A stretch of 64,000 nucleotides of DNA from Catenuloplanes indicus (GTDB lineage: Bacteria; Actinomycetota; Actinomycetes; Mycobacteriales; Micromonosporaceae). The notes below the pieces were generated by a model. It saw only the letters and a list, made by a program, of their open reading frames with translations, did no database searches and had not been told where the DNA came from. This document shows, piece after piece, positions 1-7,794 of this stretch. Position numbers and translations under genes: made by a program. Location: assembly GCF_030813715.1 (NCBI RefSeq), contig NZ_JAUSUZ010000001.1, positions 1,674,001 to 1,738,000 on the forward strand, read 5' to 3'. Within the stretch, counting starts at the first letter, position 1, and each line of letters starts with the position of its first letter.

Positions 1-2
1 CG

Positions 3-227
3 GGTACGCGCGCCGCACACCTCAAGGCCGGCACACCGCACGTGATGGTGGCTCCGGACCGCGGCGGCGGCCGGTGCATCTATCACCCCGGCTTCTTCGC
101 CACCGAGACCGTCGACCAGCTGATCGAGGACTACGTGCACGTGGTCGCGGCCGTCGTGCACGCGCCCGAACTGCGCGCCGGAGAGCTCCGGTTGCCCTCC
201 CGACCGACCGCGAAGGAGACCCGATGA
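3..227 (+). CDS. C-terminal end of a stand-alone condensation-domain protein (partial)
   Basis: The gene enters from the left edge, so only the last 74 residues are visible. They read like the end of an NRPS condensation domain: a buried strand (VMVAPDRGGG) followed by the long closing helix (FFATETVDQLIEDYVHVVAAVV). The end of the condensation protein at 9117-10496 has the same layout (GADRAGG, then FFDDAVVGDLLDRYARLIG), so the two are probably homologues. The TGA overlaps the ATG of the adenylation gene by 4 nt, so the two are translationally coupled. Catalytic residues lie outside the window. The family call is inference from a short tail. Confidence 0.6.
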   Translation, partial: GTRAAHLKAGTPHVMVAPDRGGGRCIYHPGFFATETVDQLIEDYVHVVAAVVHAPELRAGELRLPSRPTAKETR

Positions 228-1756
228 GCGGCAGCACCCTGTTCGGCCTGGTCGCGGAGAGCGCTCGGCGGTGGCCCGGCCGGGTGGCCCTGGAGGTCGG
301 CGGTGAGTCGGTCACGTATGCGGAACTGGCCGGGACCGCGGCCCTGCTCGCCGCCCGGCTGGGCGAGCCGGCACCGGCCGCGGTCGGACTGCTCGCCTCA
401 CGCAGCGTGGCCGCGTACGCCGGATATCTCGCGACGCTGCTGACCGGCGCCACGGTCGTGCCCCTCAACCCCCGCGCGCCGGTGGCCCGCAACCGCCTGA
501 TCTGCCGCCGGGCCGGGGTCACCCGCGTGGTCGCGGACACCGCGAGCGCGGCGCAGGCTTCCGAGCTGCTGCCGGACGGCGATCCGGTCCGCCTGCCGGA
601 GGGCTGGCGCACCTCGCTGCCCGGCCCGCCCGGTGCCGGGCCGGCCGGCCCGGACGACGTCGCCTACCTGCTGTTCACGTCCGGATCGACCGGGGAGCCG
701 AAGGCCGTGCCGATCCGGCACCGGCACGTGACCGGCTACGTCGGCCACTGTGCGCGGCGGTACGCGGTCGGGCCCGGGAGCCGCCTGTCGCAGACCTTCG
801 ACCTGACGTTCGACCCGTCGGTGTTCGACATGTTCGTCGCCTGGAGCGCGGGCGCGACGCTGGTGGTGCCCGAGCCCGACGAGATCCTCACCCCGGTGCG
901 GTTCGTCAACCGGGCCGCGATCACCCACTGGTTCTCGGTGCCGTCGGTGATCTCGGTGGCGGCCCGGTTCCGGGCGCTGCGCCCGGACAGCATGCCGACG
1001 CTGCGCTGGAGTTTGTTCGCCGGCGAGCAGCTCACGCTGGACGCGGCACGGGCGTGGGCGCGGGCTGCGCCGCGGAGCACGGTGGAGAACCTGTACGGGC
1101 CGACCGAGCTGACCGTGACCTGCACCGGGTACCGTCTGCCGGCCGATCCGGACGCGTGGCCGCGCACCTCCAACGGCACGGTACCGATCGGGGTGCCGAA
1201 CCCGGGTCTGGCCGCCGTGCTGGTCGGCCCGGACGGCACCGTCACCGACGACGGCGAGCTGTGCATGCGCGGCCCGCAGCGGTTCGACGGCTACCGCGAC
1301 CCGGCCGACGACCGCGGGCGGTTCCTGCGCCGCCGCGCCGAGCGGTATCTGCCGGTCGAGCACCCGGAAACCGACGCCGACTGGTACCGCACCGGCGACC
1401 GGGCCCGGATGGAGGACGGGGTGCTGGTCCACTGCGGGCGCCTCGACGACCAGATCAAGATCCGTGGGTACCGGGTGGAGCTGGCCGAGATCGAGTCGGT
1501 GCTGCGCCGGCATCCGGGCGTGCTGGAGGCGGTGGTCCTGGCCGGCACCGGCGCTGACGGTGAGGTGCGGCTGCGGGCCGTGCACACCGGCGTACCGGTG
1601 CCCGCCGGGGAACTGGCCGGCCTGGCCGGGGAGAGCCTGCCCTGGTACATGGTGCCCGAGTCGTTCGCCCATCGCGACGCGCTGCCGGTGAACGCCAACG
1701 GCAAGATCGACCGGCGACGGCTCGCCGCCCTCGACCTGGAAGGAGCACGCGCATGA
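224..1756 (+). CDS. Discrete amino acid adenylation enzyme (ANL superfamily)
   Basis: The 510-aa protein has the full adenylation core. The P-loop-like A3 motif TSGSTGEPK lies near residue 155, A4 FDLTFDPSVFDMF near 195, A5 YGPTELTV near 295, A7/A8 YRTGD then GRLDDQIKIRGYRVELAEIE near 390-425, and the A10 lysine in NANGKID near 495. It would activate an amino or related acid as acyl-AMP and load it on a carrier protein. It carries no carrier domain of its own; the only visible candidate is the discrete carrier at 7533-7790. The ATG overlaps the upstream stop by 4 nt and the downstream ATG overlaps its TGA by 4 nt. The substrate cannot be read with confidence. Confidence 0.92.
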   Translation: MSGSTLFGLVAESARRWPGRVALEVGGESVTYAELAGTAALLAARLGEPAPAAVGLLASRSVAAYAGYLATLLTGATVVPLNPRAPVARNRLICRRAGVTRVVADTASAAQASELLPDGDPVRLPEGWRTSLPGPPGAGPAGPDDVAYLLFTSGSTGEPKAVPIRHRHVTGYVGHCARRYAVGPGSRLSQTFDLTFDPSVFDMFVAWSAGATLVVPEPDEILTPVRFVNRAAITHWFSVPSVISVAARFRALRPDSMPTLRWSLFAGEQLTLDAARAWARAAPRSTVENLYGPTELTVTCTGYRLPADPDAWPRTSNGTVPIGVPNPGLAAVLVGPDGTVTDDGELCMRGPQRFDGYRDPADDRGRFLRRRAERYLPVEHPETDADWYRTGDRARMEDGVLVHCGRLDDQIKIRGYRVELAEIESVLRRHPGVLEAVVLAGTGADGEVRLRAVHTGVPVPAGELAGLAGESLPWYMVPESFAHRDALPVNANGKIDRRRLAALDLEGARA

Positions 1757-2262
1757 CGACGACCGTCGACTTCCGTACCGTGGCGTCCCGCTTCGCCACC
1801 GGCGTCGCGGTGGCGACCAGTACCGCGGGCGGGGTGCCGTTCGCCACCACGGTGAACGCGTTCACCACCGTGTCGCTGGATCCGACGCTGCTGCTGGTCT
1901 GTCTGCGGACCGGGTCTCGGCTGCTCGGCGCGATCGAGCGGTCCGGGGTGTTCGCGGTGACCGTGCTGTCCGGCACCCAGCGCGACTACGCACAGCGGTT
2001 CGCCAGCTCCCGGCGGCCGCCCGGCGAGGCGGCGTTCGCCGGGATCGCCGCCGAGCCGTCCCCGGTGACCGGCTGCCCGCTGCTCAGCGACGGGGTGGCC
2101 TATTTCGACTGCCGGATGCACCGCACGTATCCGGGCGGGGACCATGCGGTGCTGATCGGCGAGGTCGCCTCGTACGGGCTGCTGAAGCCGGAGGCACCGC
2201 TGGTGTTCGTCAACCAGCGCTACGCCGATCTGGACCTCGAACCCCTGTCCCCGGCGCGGTGA
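1753..2262 (+). CDS. Flavin reductase-like FMN-binding protein
   Basis: The 169-aa protein has the split-barrel flavin reductase signature: an N-terminal segment RFATGVAVATS, the FMN-binding stretch TTVNAFTTVSLDP, then the SGVFAVTVLS strand and a late GGDHAVLIGEV strand. The family (HpaC/SsuE-type function) passes reduced flavin to a partner monooxygenase. The LLM-class monooxygenase at 3235-4236 is the obvious partner. The start overlaps the adenylation gene by 4 nt, so the reductase is made with the biosynthetic enzymes. Length is normal. Confidence 0.88.
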   Translation: MTTTVDFRTVASRFATGVAVATSTAGGVPFATTVNAFTTVSLDPTLLLVCLRTGSRLLGAIERSGVFAVTVLSGTQRDYAQRFASSRRPPGEAAFAGIAAEPSPVTGCPLLSDGVAYFDCRMHRTYPGGDHAVLIGEVASYGLLKPEAPLVFVNQRYADLDLEPLSPAR

Positions 2263-2263
2263 C

Positions 2264-3181
2264 ATGGAGCTGCCACAGCTGGAAGCGTTCGTCACGGTGG
2301 CCGAGGTGGGCAGCTTCACCCGGGCCGCGGCGCGACTGAGCGTCTCGCAGCCGACCGTCACCAGCCGGATCAAGACGTTGGAACAGCAGCTGGAGACGCG
2401 GTTGCTGGAGCGGCTGCCGGCGGGCGTGCGGCCCACGTCCGCCGGCGTACAGCTGCTGCCGTACGCCCGGGAGATCATGTCCCTGACCGCACGGGCCCGG
2501 CGTGCGGTCCGCTCCGACGGTGAGCCGCACGGCCGGGTGCACGTCGGCACGGTCGGCGCGCTGACCACTCACCGGCTGCTGCCCGTCGTGGAGTACCTCT
2601 ACCTGCGCTATCCGAAGGTGCAGGTGTCGATGCACGCGCTCGGCGGGGACCCTCTCGGCGAGGTCCGGGACGGCCGCCTGGACTGCGCGTTCTTCGTCGA
2701 CACGGTGCAGAGCCGGGAGGACGTCGAGGTGCGGGTACTGTGCCGGGAGCCGCTGCTGCTGGTGGCCGGGCGAGGGCACTTCCTGCTCGGGCCGGACACC
2801 GTGACCGCGGCGCAGCTGGGCCGGTCGACACTGATCCGCTGTGACCGCAGCGCGAGTCACCAGGTCGATTTCGAGCGGATGCTGGGCTGGACGGACGGCG
2901 CCGGGGACAGCGCCCGGCTGATCGAGCTCGACTCGATCGACGCGGCCAAGCGCGGGGTGGCCAACGGCATGGGGATGGCGCTGCTGCCGGAGGTCGCGGT
3001 GGCCGAGGAGCTCGCCTCGGGTGAGTTGCACCGGGTCGCGTGGACGTCGCCGTTCGAGACGTTCACGCAGATCGCGTGGCGAGCCGAGGGCCTGGGCAAT
3101 CCGGCGCTGGACGTGCTGGTGGGCGCGGCCACCCAGGCGATCTCCGAGCAGCTCGGCGACGACGAGCTGCTCGCCGCCTGA
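2264..3181 (+). CDS. LysR-family transcriptional regulator
   Basis: The 305-aa protein starts with a classical LysR winged HTH (LPQLEAFVTVAEVGSFTRAA, then SQPTVTSRIKTLE at residues 1-60), followed by a type 2 periplasmic-binding-like effector domain to the C-terminus. Its ATG lies 1 nt after the flavin reductase stop, so it is the last gene of the + operon. It is a likely pathway regulator of this cluster. Unusually for a LysR it is co-directional with its probable targets. The minus operon converges on it, so the LysR cannot use the usual shared divergent promoter here. Confidence 0.93.
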   Translation: MELPQLEAFVTVAEVGSFTRAAARLSVSQPTVTSRIKTLEQQLETRLLERLPAGVRPTSAGVQLLPYAREIMSLTARARRAVRSDGEPHGRVHVGTVGALTTHRLLPVVEYLYLRYPKVQVSMHALGGDPLGEVRDGRLDCAFFVDTVQSREDVEVRVLCREPLLLVAGRGHFLLGPDTVTAAQLGRSTLIRCDRSASHQVDFERMLGWTDGAGDSARLIELDSIDAAKRGVANGMGMALLPEVAVAEELASGELHRVAWTSPFETFTQIAWRAEGLGNPALDVLVGAATQAISEQLGDDELLAA

Positions 3182-3182
3182 T

Positions 3183-3209
3183 CCGGCGGGCGCGGCACCG
3201 CGCCGCCGG
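3183..3209. terminator. Hairpin between convergent operons
   Basis: A GC-rich stem of about 12 bp (3183-3195 with 3198-3209, one bulged G) with a CA loop starts 2 nt after the LysR stop codon. It lies 25 nt before the end of the convergent monooxygenase gene. It fits a bidirectional terminator without a clear U-tract, common in actinomycetes. Confidence 0.55.
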
Positions 3210-3234
3210 AGCGGTCGATGTCGGTGAGCGACGG

Positions 3235-4236
3235 TCAGCGCACCCGGTCGAGCACCACATCGCAGTGCGCGAACTCCTCCTCGTCGAGTACGCCGCCGAG
3301 CAGCAGCTCGCGCACGCCGAGTGCGAGGTAGCGGCGCAGGTAGGCCGCGACCCGTTCATAGCTGCCGACGAGCTGCGGCATCAGTGCCCGGTCCGACCGG
3401 TACGCGCCGGTCCAGTACACCTCGTCGTGGACGTCGGCGGCGACGGCGAGCCGGGCGATCCGGCGGTTCCAGTCCGATTCGGAGCGCGTCTTCAGGGCGG
3501 TCATCGCCATCGCGCGGCGGTCCGGTGGATATCCGCGCCTGGCCACGTCCCAGGCCTCCTCGTCGGTGGGCCGGGCGATCAGGCCGACCCGGATGCCGAT
3601 CCGGGGCCGGTGCCCGTGGCGTGGGGCGGCGAAGCGTGCGGCGAACGCGTCCACCGGTTCCGGATGGGTGATCGTCGCGTCGGCCACGTCCAGCGCGGCC
3701 CGCAGGTTCGCCGCGGAGGAACCGGCGACGAAGACCCGTGGGCGCAGGTCCTCCGGCAGGACCGCGTGGGCCAGCAGTTTCCGGGTGCGGTAGTAGGTGC
3801 CCTCGTGGGTCAGCGGCTCGGGTGAGGAGGTGAGCCGGCGCACGATGGAGATGTGCTCGACCGCACGGTCGTACCGGCCGTCGTGGTCGACGTCGTCGCC
3901 GACCTGGCCGAGTTCGCCGCGGATGCCACCGGTGATCAGGTTGACGTCGATCCGCCGCCGGTAGAGCGTGGCAAGGTCGTGGAGTGTCTTCGCGGCGGTG
4001 ATCGGCGGAACCGCGTACGGCTGCAGCGCGACCAGCGGTACCAGGGACCGGGTAGCCTGCAGCATCACCGCGGCCACCACCCACGGGTCGATGTTCTCGT
4101 GGTTGTAGAACGCCAGCAGCCCGGTGTAGCCGTACTTCTCCGCGCGCCGGGCCAGGCCCCGGATGCTGTCCGCCGTGTTGGCGTCGGTGGCTCGGCCGGG
4201 CAGCGCGGTTCCGTAGACCCGCAGGTCGTCGGTCAT
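3235..4236 (-). CDS. LLM-class flavin-dependent monooxygenase
   Basis: The 333-aa protein has the luciferase-like TIM barrel. Recognisable segments are ARRAEKYGYTGLLAF, the DPWVVAAVMLQAT helix, the RRIDVNLITGGIRGELGQVG strand/loop (SsuD-like VTGG region) and the DHDGRYDRAVEHISIVRRL helix. SsuD-type enzymes use reduced FMN from a separate reductase, and one is encoded nearby at 1753-2262. It is the last gene of the minus operon; its ATG overlaps the stop of the glycosyltransferase by 4 nt. Within the pathway it could hydroxylate or oxidatively cleave an intermediate; the substrate is unknown. Confidence 0.88.
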   Translation of the reverse strand: MTDDLRVYGTALPGRATDANTADSIRGLARRAEKYGYTGLLAFYNHENIDPWVVAAVMLQATRSLVPLVALQPYAVPPITAAKTLHDLATLYRRRIDVNLITGGIRGELGQVGDDVDHDGRYDRAVEHISIVRRLTSSPEPLTHEGTYYRTRKLLAHAVLPEDLRPRVFVAGSSAANLRAALDVADATITHPEPVDAFAARFAAPRHGHRPRIGIRVGLIARPTDEEAWDVARRGYPPDRRAMAMTALKTRSESDWNRRIARLAVAADVHDEVYWTGAYRSDRALMPQLVGSYERVAAYLRRYLALGVRELLLGGVLDEEEFAHCDVVLDRVR

Positions 4237-5303
4237 CGCTTCTCCTTCGGTGCGGTGGCGAGCGTGCCGGCGTAGTCGCGCAGCGTCGGTGCGAGCGTGC
4301 GCAGGTTCTCGTGCAACGGGGCGAGGGCCGCTGTGGCGAAGCCGCCCGCCCGCCACTCGTCGAACGGGATGCCGAGGCCGAGGCGCCGCCAGAGCGTGGC
4401 GTTGCCGTGTTCCGATTCGGTCCACGGTTCCAGCAGCACGAGCGGGGTGGCCGACCAGAGGGAGTCCAGCAGCGTACCGGCGCCGGGTTTGCTGACGATC
4501 GCGGTCGCCGTCCGGGCCAGGCCGAACGCCTGCGGGTGCGCGTCGGCGCGGGTGAACCGGGGCGGTGAGCCGTCGTGCGGCACCGGCGCCCACGGTGGGA
4601 AACCGTCGTCCTGCCACGGGTGCCAGTCCGGGTCGAGCATGAACCGGCGGGCGCCGGTGACCTCCTCCGCCGGCTCGTAGACGACCAGGTCCACGCCGAT
4701 GCCCGCGGCCACGATCTCGCCGGCTCGCTCGCGGTAGGTGCCGAGCCCCCAGCCGCCGCCGTGCACCAGCACCGCCGGTCTGCGGTCCGGCCATGGCACC
4801 GGTGGCTCGTCGGTGACCGGGATCGTCCACGGCAGGCAGTTGCCCGGCAGGTCGGCCAGGTTGACCTCGCGGGCGTCGCGGATCCCGGGCACGCCACCGG
4901 TCAGGAAGGACTGCATCGGCAGCGCGTCGCCCCGGCACAGGTCCACCGGAACCGGGACGCGGGTGCGTTCCTGGTAGCGACGGACCAGGTCGAGCCAGTA
5001 CCCGGAGAACACCACGAACCGGGACACGCCCCGGTCGTTCCAGCCGGCGAAAAGGGCCTCCGCCGCATCGGCCGGCACGTCGGTGCCGGTGTTGCCGCTG
5101 AGCTTCCGGCTCGCCTGCGCGAAGCGGTAGCTGCGGTGGTAGGCGCGTTTCAGGCCGGCCACGACGGTGCGTTTGTCGTCCGGCAGCAGCGCCTCGAGGA
5201 CGTTCACCCGCGCGGGTACGCCGAGGGCGCGCAACCGGCGGGACAGCAGCAGCCCCGGGACGTGCACGCCGTAGGTGGCGCCCGAGGTCAGGATCTCGAT
5301 CAC
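4233..5303 (-). CDS. GT-B-fold glycosyltransferase-like protein
   Basis: The 356-aa protein begins at a GTG (residues VIEILTSGATYG) 7 nt after a GGGAGG ribosome site, and the start overlaps the upstream stop as GTGA. The N-terminal GATYGVHVPGLLLSRRLRALG and the C-terminal SKPGAGTLLDSLWSATPLVL then EHGNATLWRRLGLG resemble the donor-binding half of MurG/UGT-type GT-B enzymes. A central VHGGGWGLG motif fits the glycine-rich hinge region. It probably glycosylates the product or an intermediate. The acceptor and sugar are unknown and no sugar-nucleotide genes are nearby. The family assignment is moderately secure. Confidence 0.6.
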   Translation of the reverse strand: MIEILTSGATYGVHVPGLLLSRRLRALGVPARVNVLEALLPDDKRTVVAGLKRAYHRSYRFAQASRKLSGNTGTDVPADAAEALFAGWNDRGVSRFVVFSGYWLDLVRRYQERTRVPVPVDLCRGDALPMQSFLTGGVPGIRDAREVNLADLPGNCLPWTIPVTDEPPVPWPDRRPAVLVHGGGWGLGTYRERAGEIVAAGIGVDLVVYEPAEEVTGARRFMLDPDWHPWQDDGFPPWAPVPHDGSPPRFTRADAHPQAFGLARTATAIVSKPGAGTLLDSLWSATPLVLLEPWTESEHGNATLWRRLGLGIPFDEWRAGGFATAALAPLHENLRTLAPTLRDYAGTLATAPKEKR

Positions 5304-6295
5304 GGCGGAGCCTCCCGTGCCAGCGTCGTCAGGTCGGTGATCAGCGCCGGAACGATGCGCTGCCGGAGGAACCAGCGGTGGTCCGCGGGCAGGTTCCGCG
5401 GCACGGCTTCGACCAGCATGATCAGGTGCAGGTAGACCCGGTACAGCGCCAGGCGCAGCCGGGCCGGCGGGTCGAGTACGGAGATGCCGTACCCGTCCAG
5501 GAACGCCGTGTCCTGTTCGACGTCGCCGGCCAGCGCGACGGAGACGAAGTCGGCGATCGGGTCGCCCCAGAACGCGCGCTCGGCGTCGATCAGTGCGGTC
5601 AGGCGGGCGCCGTCCGTGCCTCGATCGACGAGGATGTTGCCGTCCCACAGGTCGAAGTGGACGAGGACCGGCGTGGTCACCGCGGCGAGCGCGCCGGCGT
5701 GTGCGGTGACGACGTCACGGATCTCGGCCGCGGGGCGGGGCAGTCGCGCGCCGAAGCGGGCGGCGTCGGCCAGCACCGCGTCGATCATCTGCCGGAAGGC
5801 GGTGTCCCAGCGGGGTTGAAGCGGGCCGAGCGCGCCGCCGGGATAGCCGAAGCCGGTGCCGGTGACGGTGTGCAGCCGGGCGGTGAGGCGGCCCAGCCGG
5901 TGCCGTACCGCTCGGCGGTTCGCGTCGGTATGGGTGGCTGGCCGCCACGGTACGCCCGGGCACCGGCCCAGTACGAGTACGTCGCCGTCGAGCAGCGCGT
6001 TGTGCTGTTCGGTGTGCAGCACCGGTGGGACCGGCACACCGGCTGCGACCGCCAGTTCGTCGAAGAGGGCCTCGGTGGCGAGCAGGCCGTGCTCGTAGGA
6101 GAGCACCGGCGCGGCCGGCCCGGGAGAGACCTTGACGATCAGGTCGCCGGCACGCCGGTCCAGCCGGTAGACGCTGTTGTACGTGCCGCCGCCGACCGGG
6201 TGCGGCACGCCCGGTGCACCGTCGATGAGCCCGGCGTCGGCCAGTACCCGCACCAGCAGGCCGGGATCGAGGTGACGGGGGTAGGCGTGGCTCAT
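5300..6295 (-). CDS. Aminoglycoside phosphotransferase-fold kinase
   Basis: The 331-aa protein is an APH/choline-kinase-fold phosphotransferase. The N-lobe has GGGTYNSVYRL and the lysine of DLIVKVSPG. The catalytic loop is LVHFDLWDGNILVD (Brenner-type HxDxxxxN) and the metal-binding Asp follows in LIDAERAFWGDP. These enzymes phosphorylate hydroxyls of small molecules and can serve self-resistance or biosynthesis. It overlaps its neighbours on both sides by 4 nt in the minus operon, so a pathway role (protective phosphorylation or activation) is more likely than a free-standing resistance gene. The substrate is unknown. Confidence 0.85.
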   Translation of the reverse strand: MSHAYPRHLDPGLLVRVLADAGLIDGAPGVPHPVGGGTYNSVYRLDRRAGDLIVKVSPGPAAPVLSYEHGLLATEALFDELAVAAGVPVPPVLHTEQHNALLDGDVLVLGRCPGVPWRPATHTDANRRAVRHRLGRLTARLHTVTGTGFGYPGGALGPLQPRWDTAFRQMIDAVLADAARFGARLPRPAAEIRDVVTAHAGALAAVTTPVLVHFDLWDGNILVDRGTDGARLTALIDAERAFWGDPIADFVSVALAGDVEQDTAFLDGYGISVLDPPARLRLALYRVYLHLIMLVEAVPRNLPADHRWFLRQRIVPALITDLTTLAREAPP

Positions 6296-7536
6296 CGCAG
6301 GACGGCCGCCATCCGCCCGGCCGCCGTGCGGAGCCGGTCCCGCCATCGGCCGGTCTCCTCCGGCGGGCAGAACAGGGCGCATTCCAGCCGGGCCCGTGGC
6401 GGTCGCAGCGCAGCGCCGGTGAGCGGCAGCACGCCGGGTTCCGGGCCGCCCCGGTAGAGGAGCCCGTCGCGGTGCAGCTCGTCGAGCAGGTCGTCGACGC
6501 CGGCGCCGTCGGGTACCGCCAGCCGGGTGCGCCACAGGCAGGCACGCAGGCCGTGCTCGCGGGCCCGGTCGTCGAGCGCGGCGGAGAGCATGCCGACGGT
6601 CACCCGCGCGTTGATCTCCAGGATCGGGATCAGGCCGCCGTCGTCGCACAGCAGGGAATCGAAGCCGGCCGGCCCGGTGTAGCCGGTGGCGGCGAGTTCG
6701 GCGGCGGCGAGCAGCAGTGTCTCGGTGTACCGGTCGGCGTCGAGGAGGCCGGCCGGGAGCGGACCGAATCCGGTGTGGCTCAGGCCCTGGTGGTGAGCGA
6801 CCTGGATGCCGATCGGTGTGACCTGTCCGGCCCGGCTGATCCGCACGTAGCCGGAAAGGTCGGCGCGTTTGGGCCATCTCGGCTGCACGACCAGCTCGGT
6901 CCGGCGCCCGGCCTGCCGTTGCAGGAAGCCGATGACCGTTTCCAGGACCGCCGGGGAACGGATCTCCAGGATGCCGCGGCCGCCGACGCCGTACGGGTCC
7001 TTGACCATCGCCGGGCCGCCGATCTCCTCGACGGCCCGGCGCAGCTCGGCCGTCGAGGCGACCACTCGGCCGGCGCCGGGCAGGCCGAGCCGGTGGACCA
7101 GGTCGTCGGAGAACGCCTTGGAGTTCACCCGGGCCACCGTCGCCACCGGGGGCAGCGATCCGGTGTGCCCGGTGGCGGTGGCCAGCGCGGCGGTGGCCGG
7201 CAGCACCGCGTACGGCGCGACGGCTGCGCTGCCGGCCACCACGGCCAGGGCCTCGGGATCGGTGAGGATCGCCGTCTCCGCCGTGGCCCCGTCCCCGCGT
7301 ACCTGATGCCAGCTGGGCCGCAGCCCGGCGTCGTGCCAGGCCTCCCGCAGCCGTTGCGGCACCGGATGCCGGGTCAGCAGCGGATCGCCGGGCGCGCACA
7401 GGCAGACCAGCAGCTCGTCCATCGACTCGACCTGGAGGCGTCCCTGCCGGTTGCCGACCGCGGGCAGTTCCGCGAGGTCGCCCGGGCGCCAGTGCGCCTC
7501 CGCGTCGAACGTGCCCCAGTGGGCGGTGACCGTCAC
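6292..7536 (-). CDS. ATP-grasp ligase
   Basis: The 414-aa protein shows an ATP-grasp core: a central GGPAMVKDPYGVGGRGI nucleotide-binding loop (near residues 170-190), LVVQPRWPKRAD, and the metal-binding GLIPILEINARV strand (near 290). ATP-grasp enzymes activate a carboxylate as acyl phosphate and join it to an amine or other nucleophile, often making amide or peptide bonds. It starts with GTG overlapping the carrier stop as GTGA. In this operon it could make the amide bond that releases or extends the carrier-bound intermediate. The N-terminal 100 residues are not recognised. Confidence 0.82.
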   Translation of the reverse strand: MTVTAHWGTFDAEAHWRPGDLAELPAVGNRQGRLQVESMDELLVCLCAPGDPLLTRHPVPQRLREAWHDAGLRPSWHQVRGDGATAETAILTDPEALAVVAGSAAVAPYAVLPATAALATATGHTGSLPPVATVARVNSKAFSDDLVHRLGLPGAGRVVASTAELRRAVEEIGGPAMVKDPYGVGGRGILEIRSPAVLETVIGFLQRQAGRRTELVVQPRWPKRADLSGYVRISRAGQVTPIGIQVAHHQGLSHTGFGPLPAGLLDADRYTETLLLAAAELAATGYTGPAGFDSLLCDDGGLIPILEINARVTVGMLSAALDDRAREHGLRACLWRTRLAVPDGAGVDDLLDELHRDGLLYRGGPEPGVLPLTGAALRPPRARLECALFCPPEETGRWRDRLRTAAGRMAAVLR

Positions 7537-7790
7537 GGCGTCCCGACGAGCATCGTCTCGACGTAATCGCAGAACCGGCCGACCGATGTCAGGTCGTCCA
7601 GGTCGAGACGCCCGTAGTCGAGCGAGATGCCGAACGCGTCCTCGATGCCGAGCAGGAACGAGATCGCCTGCAGGGAGTCGAGCCCGTACTCGTCGACCAA
7701 GTCGCTGTCGCGGTGGACGTCGTCGACGGTGAGCCCGTTGTCGAGCACCTGGACCAGGACCTTCTTGACCTTCGCCTCGATGTCGTCCAC
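7533..7790 (-). CDS. Discrete acyl/peptidyl carrier protein
   Basis: The 85-aa protein is a four-helix carrier domain with the phosphopantetheine serine in GLDSLQAI (Ser39). It is acidic, as usual (DDIEAKVKKVL, VDDVHRDSDLVDEYGLDS). I chose the GTG at 7790, which has a GGGGTG stretch about 8 nt upstream; an ATG at 7805 would add five residues but overlaps the radical SAM stop and lacks a ribosome site. It is the only carrier in the window and lies between the radical SAM and ATP-grasp genes. It probably holds the aminoacyl group loaded by the adenylation enzyme at 224-1756. Confidence 0.92.
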   Translation of the reverse strand: MDDIEAKVKKVLVQVLDNGLTVDDVHRDSDLVDEYGLDSLQAISFLLGIEDAFGISLDYGRLDLDDLTSVGRFCDYVETMLVGTP

Positions 7791-7794
7791 GCGT

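Noticed and set aside
398-1672. Long minus-strand open frames opposite the adenylation gene and opposite most other genes
   Set aside because: GC-rich third positions keep antisense frames open. The forward frame has recognisable motifs and good ribosome sites; the antisense products do not.
5300-6295. APH-fold gene as a stand-alone aminoglycoside resistance gene
   Set aside because: It is locked into the biosynthetic operon by overlaps on both sides, and the fold is shared by many kinases, so a pathway role is more likely.
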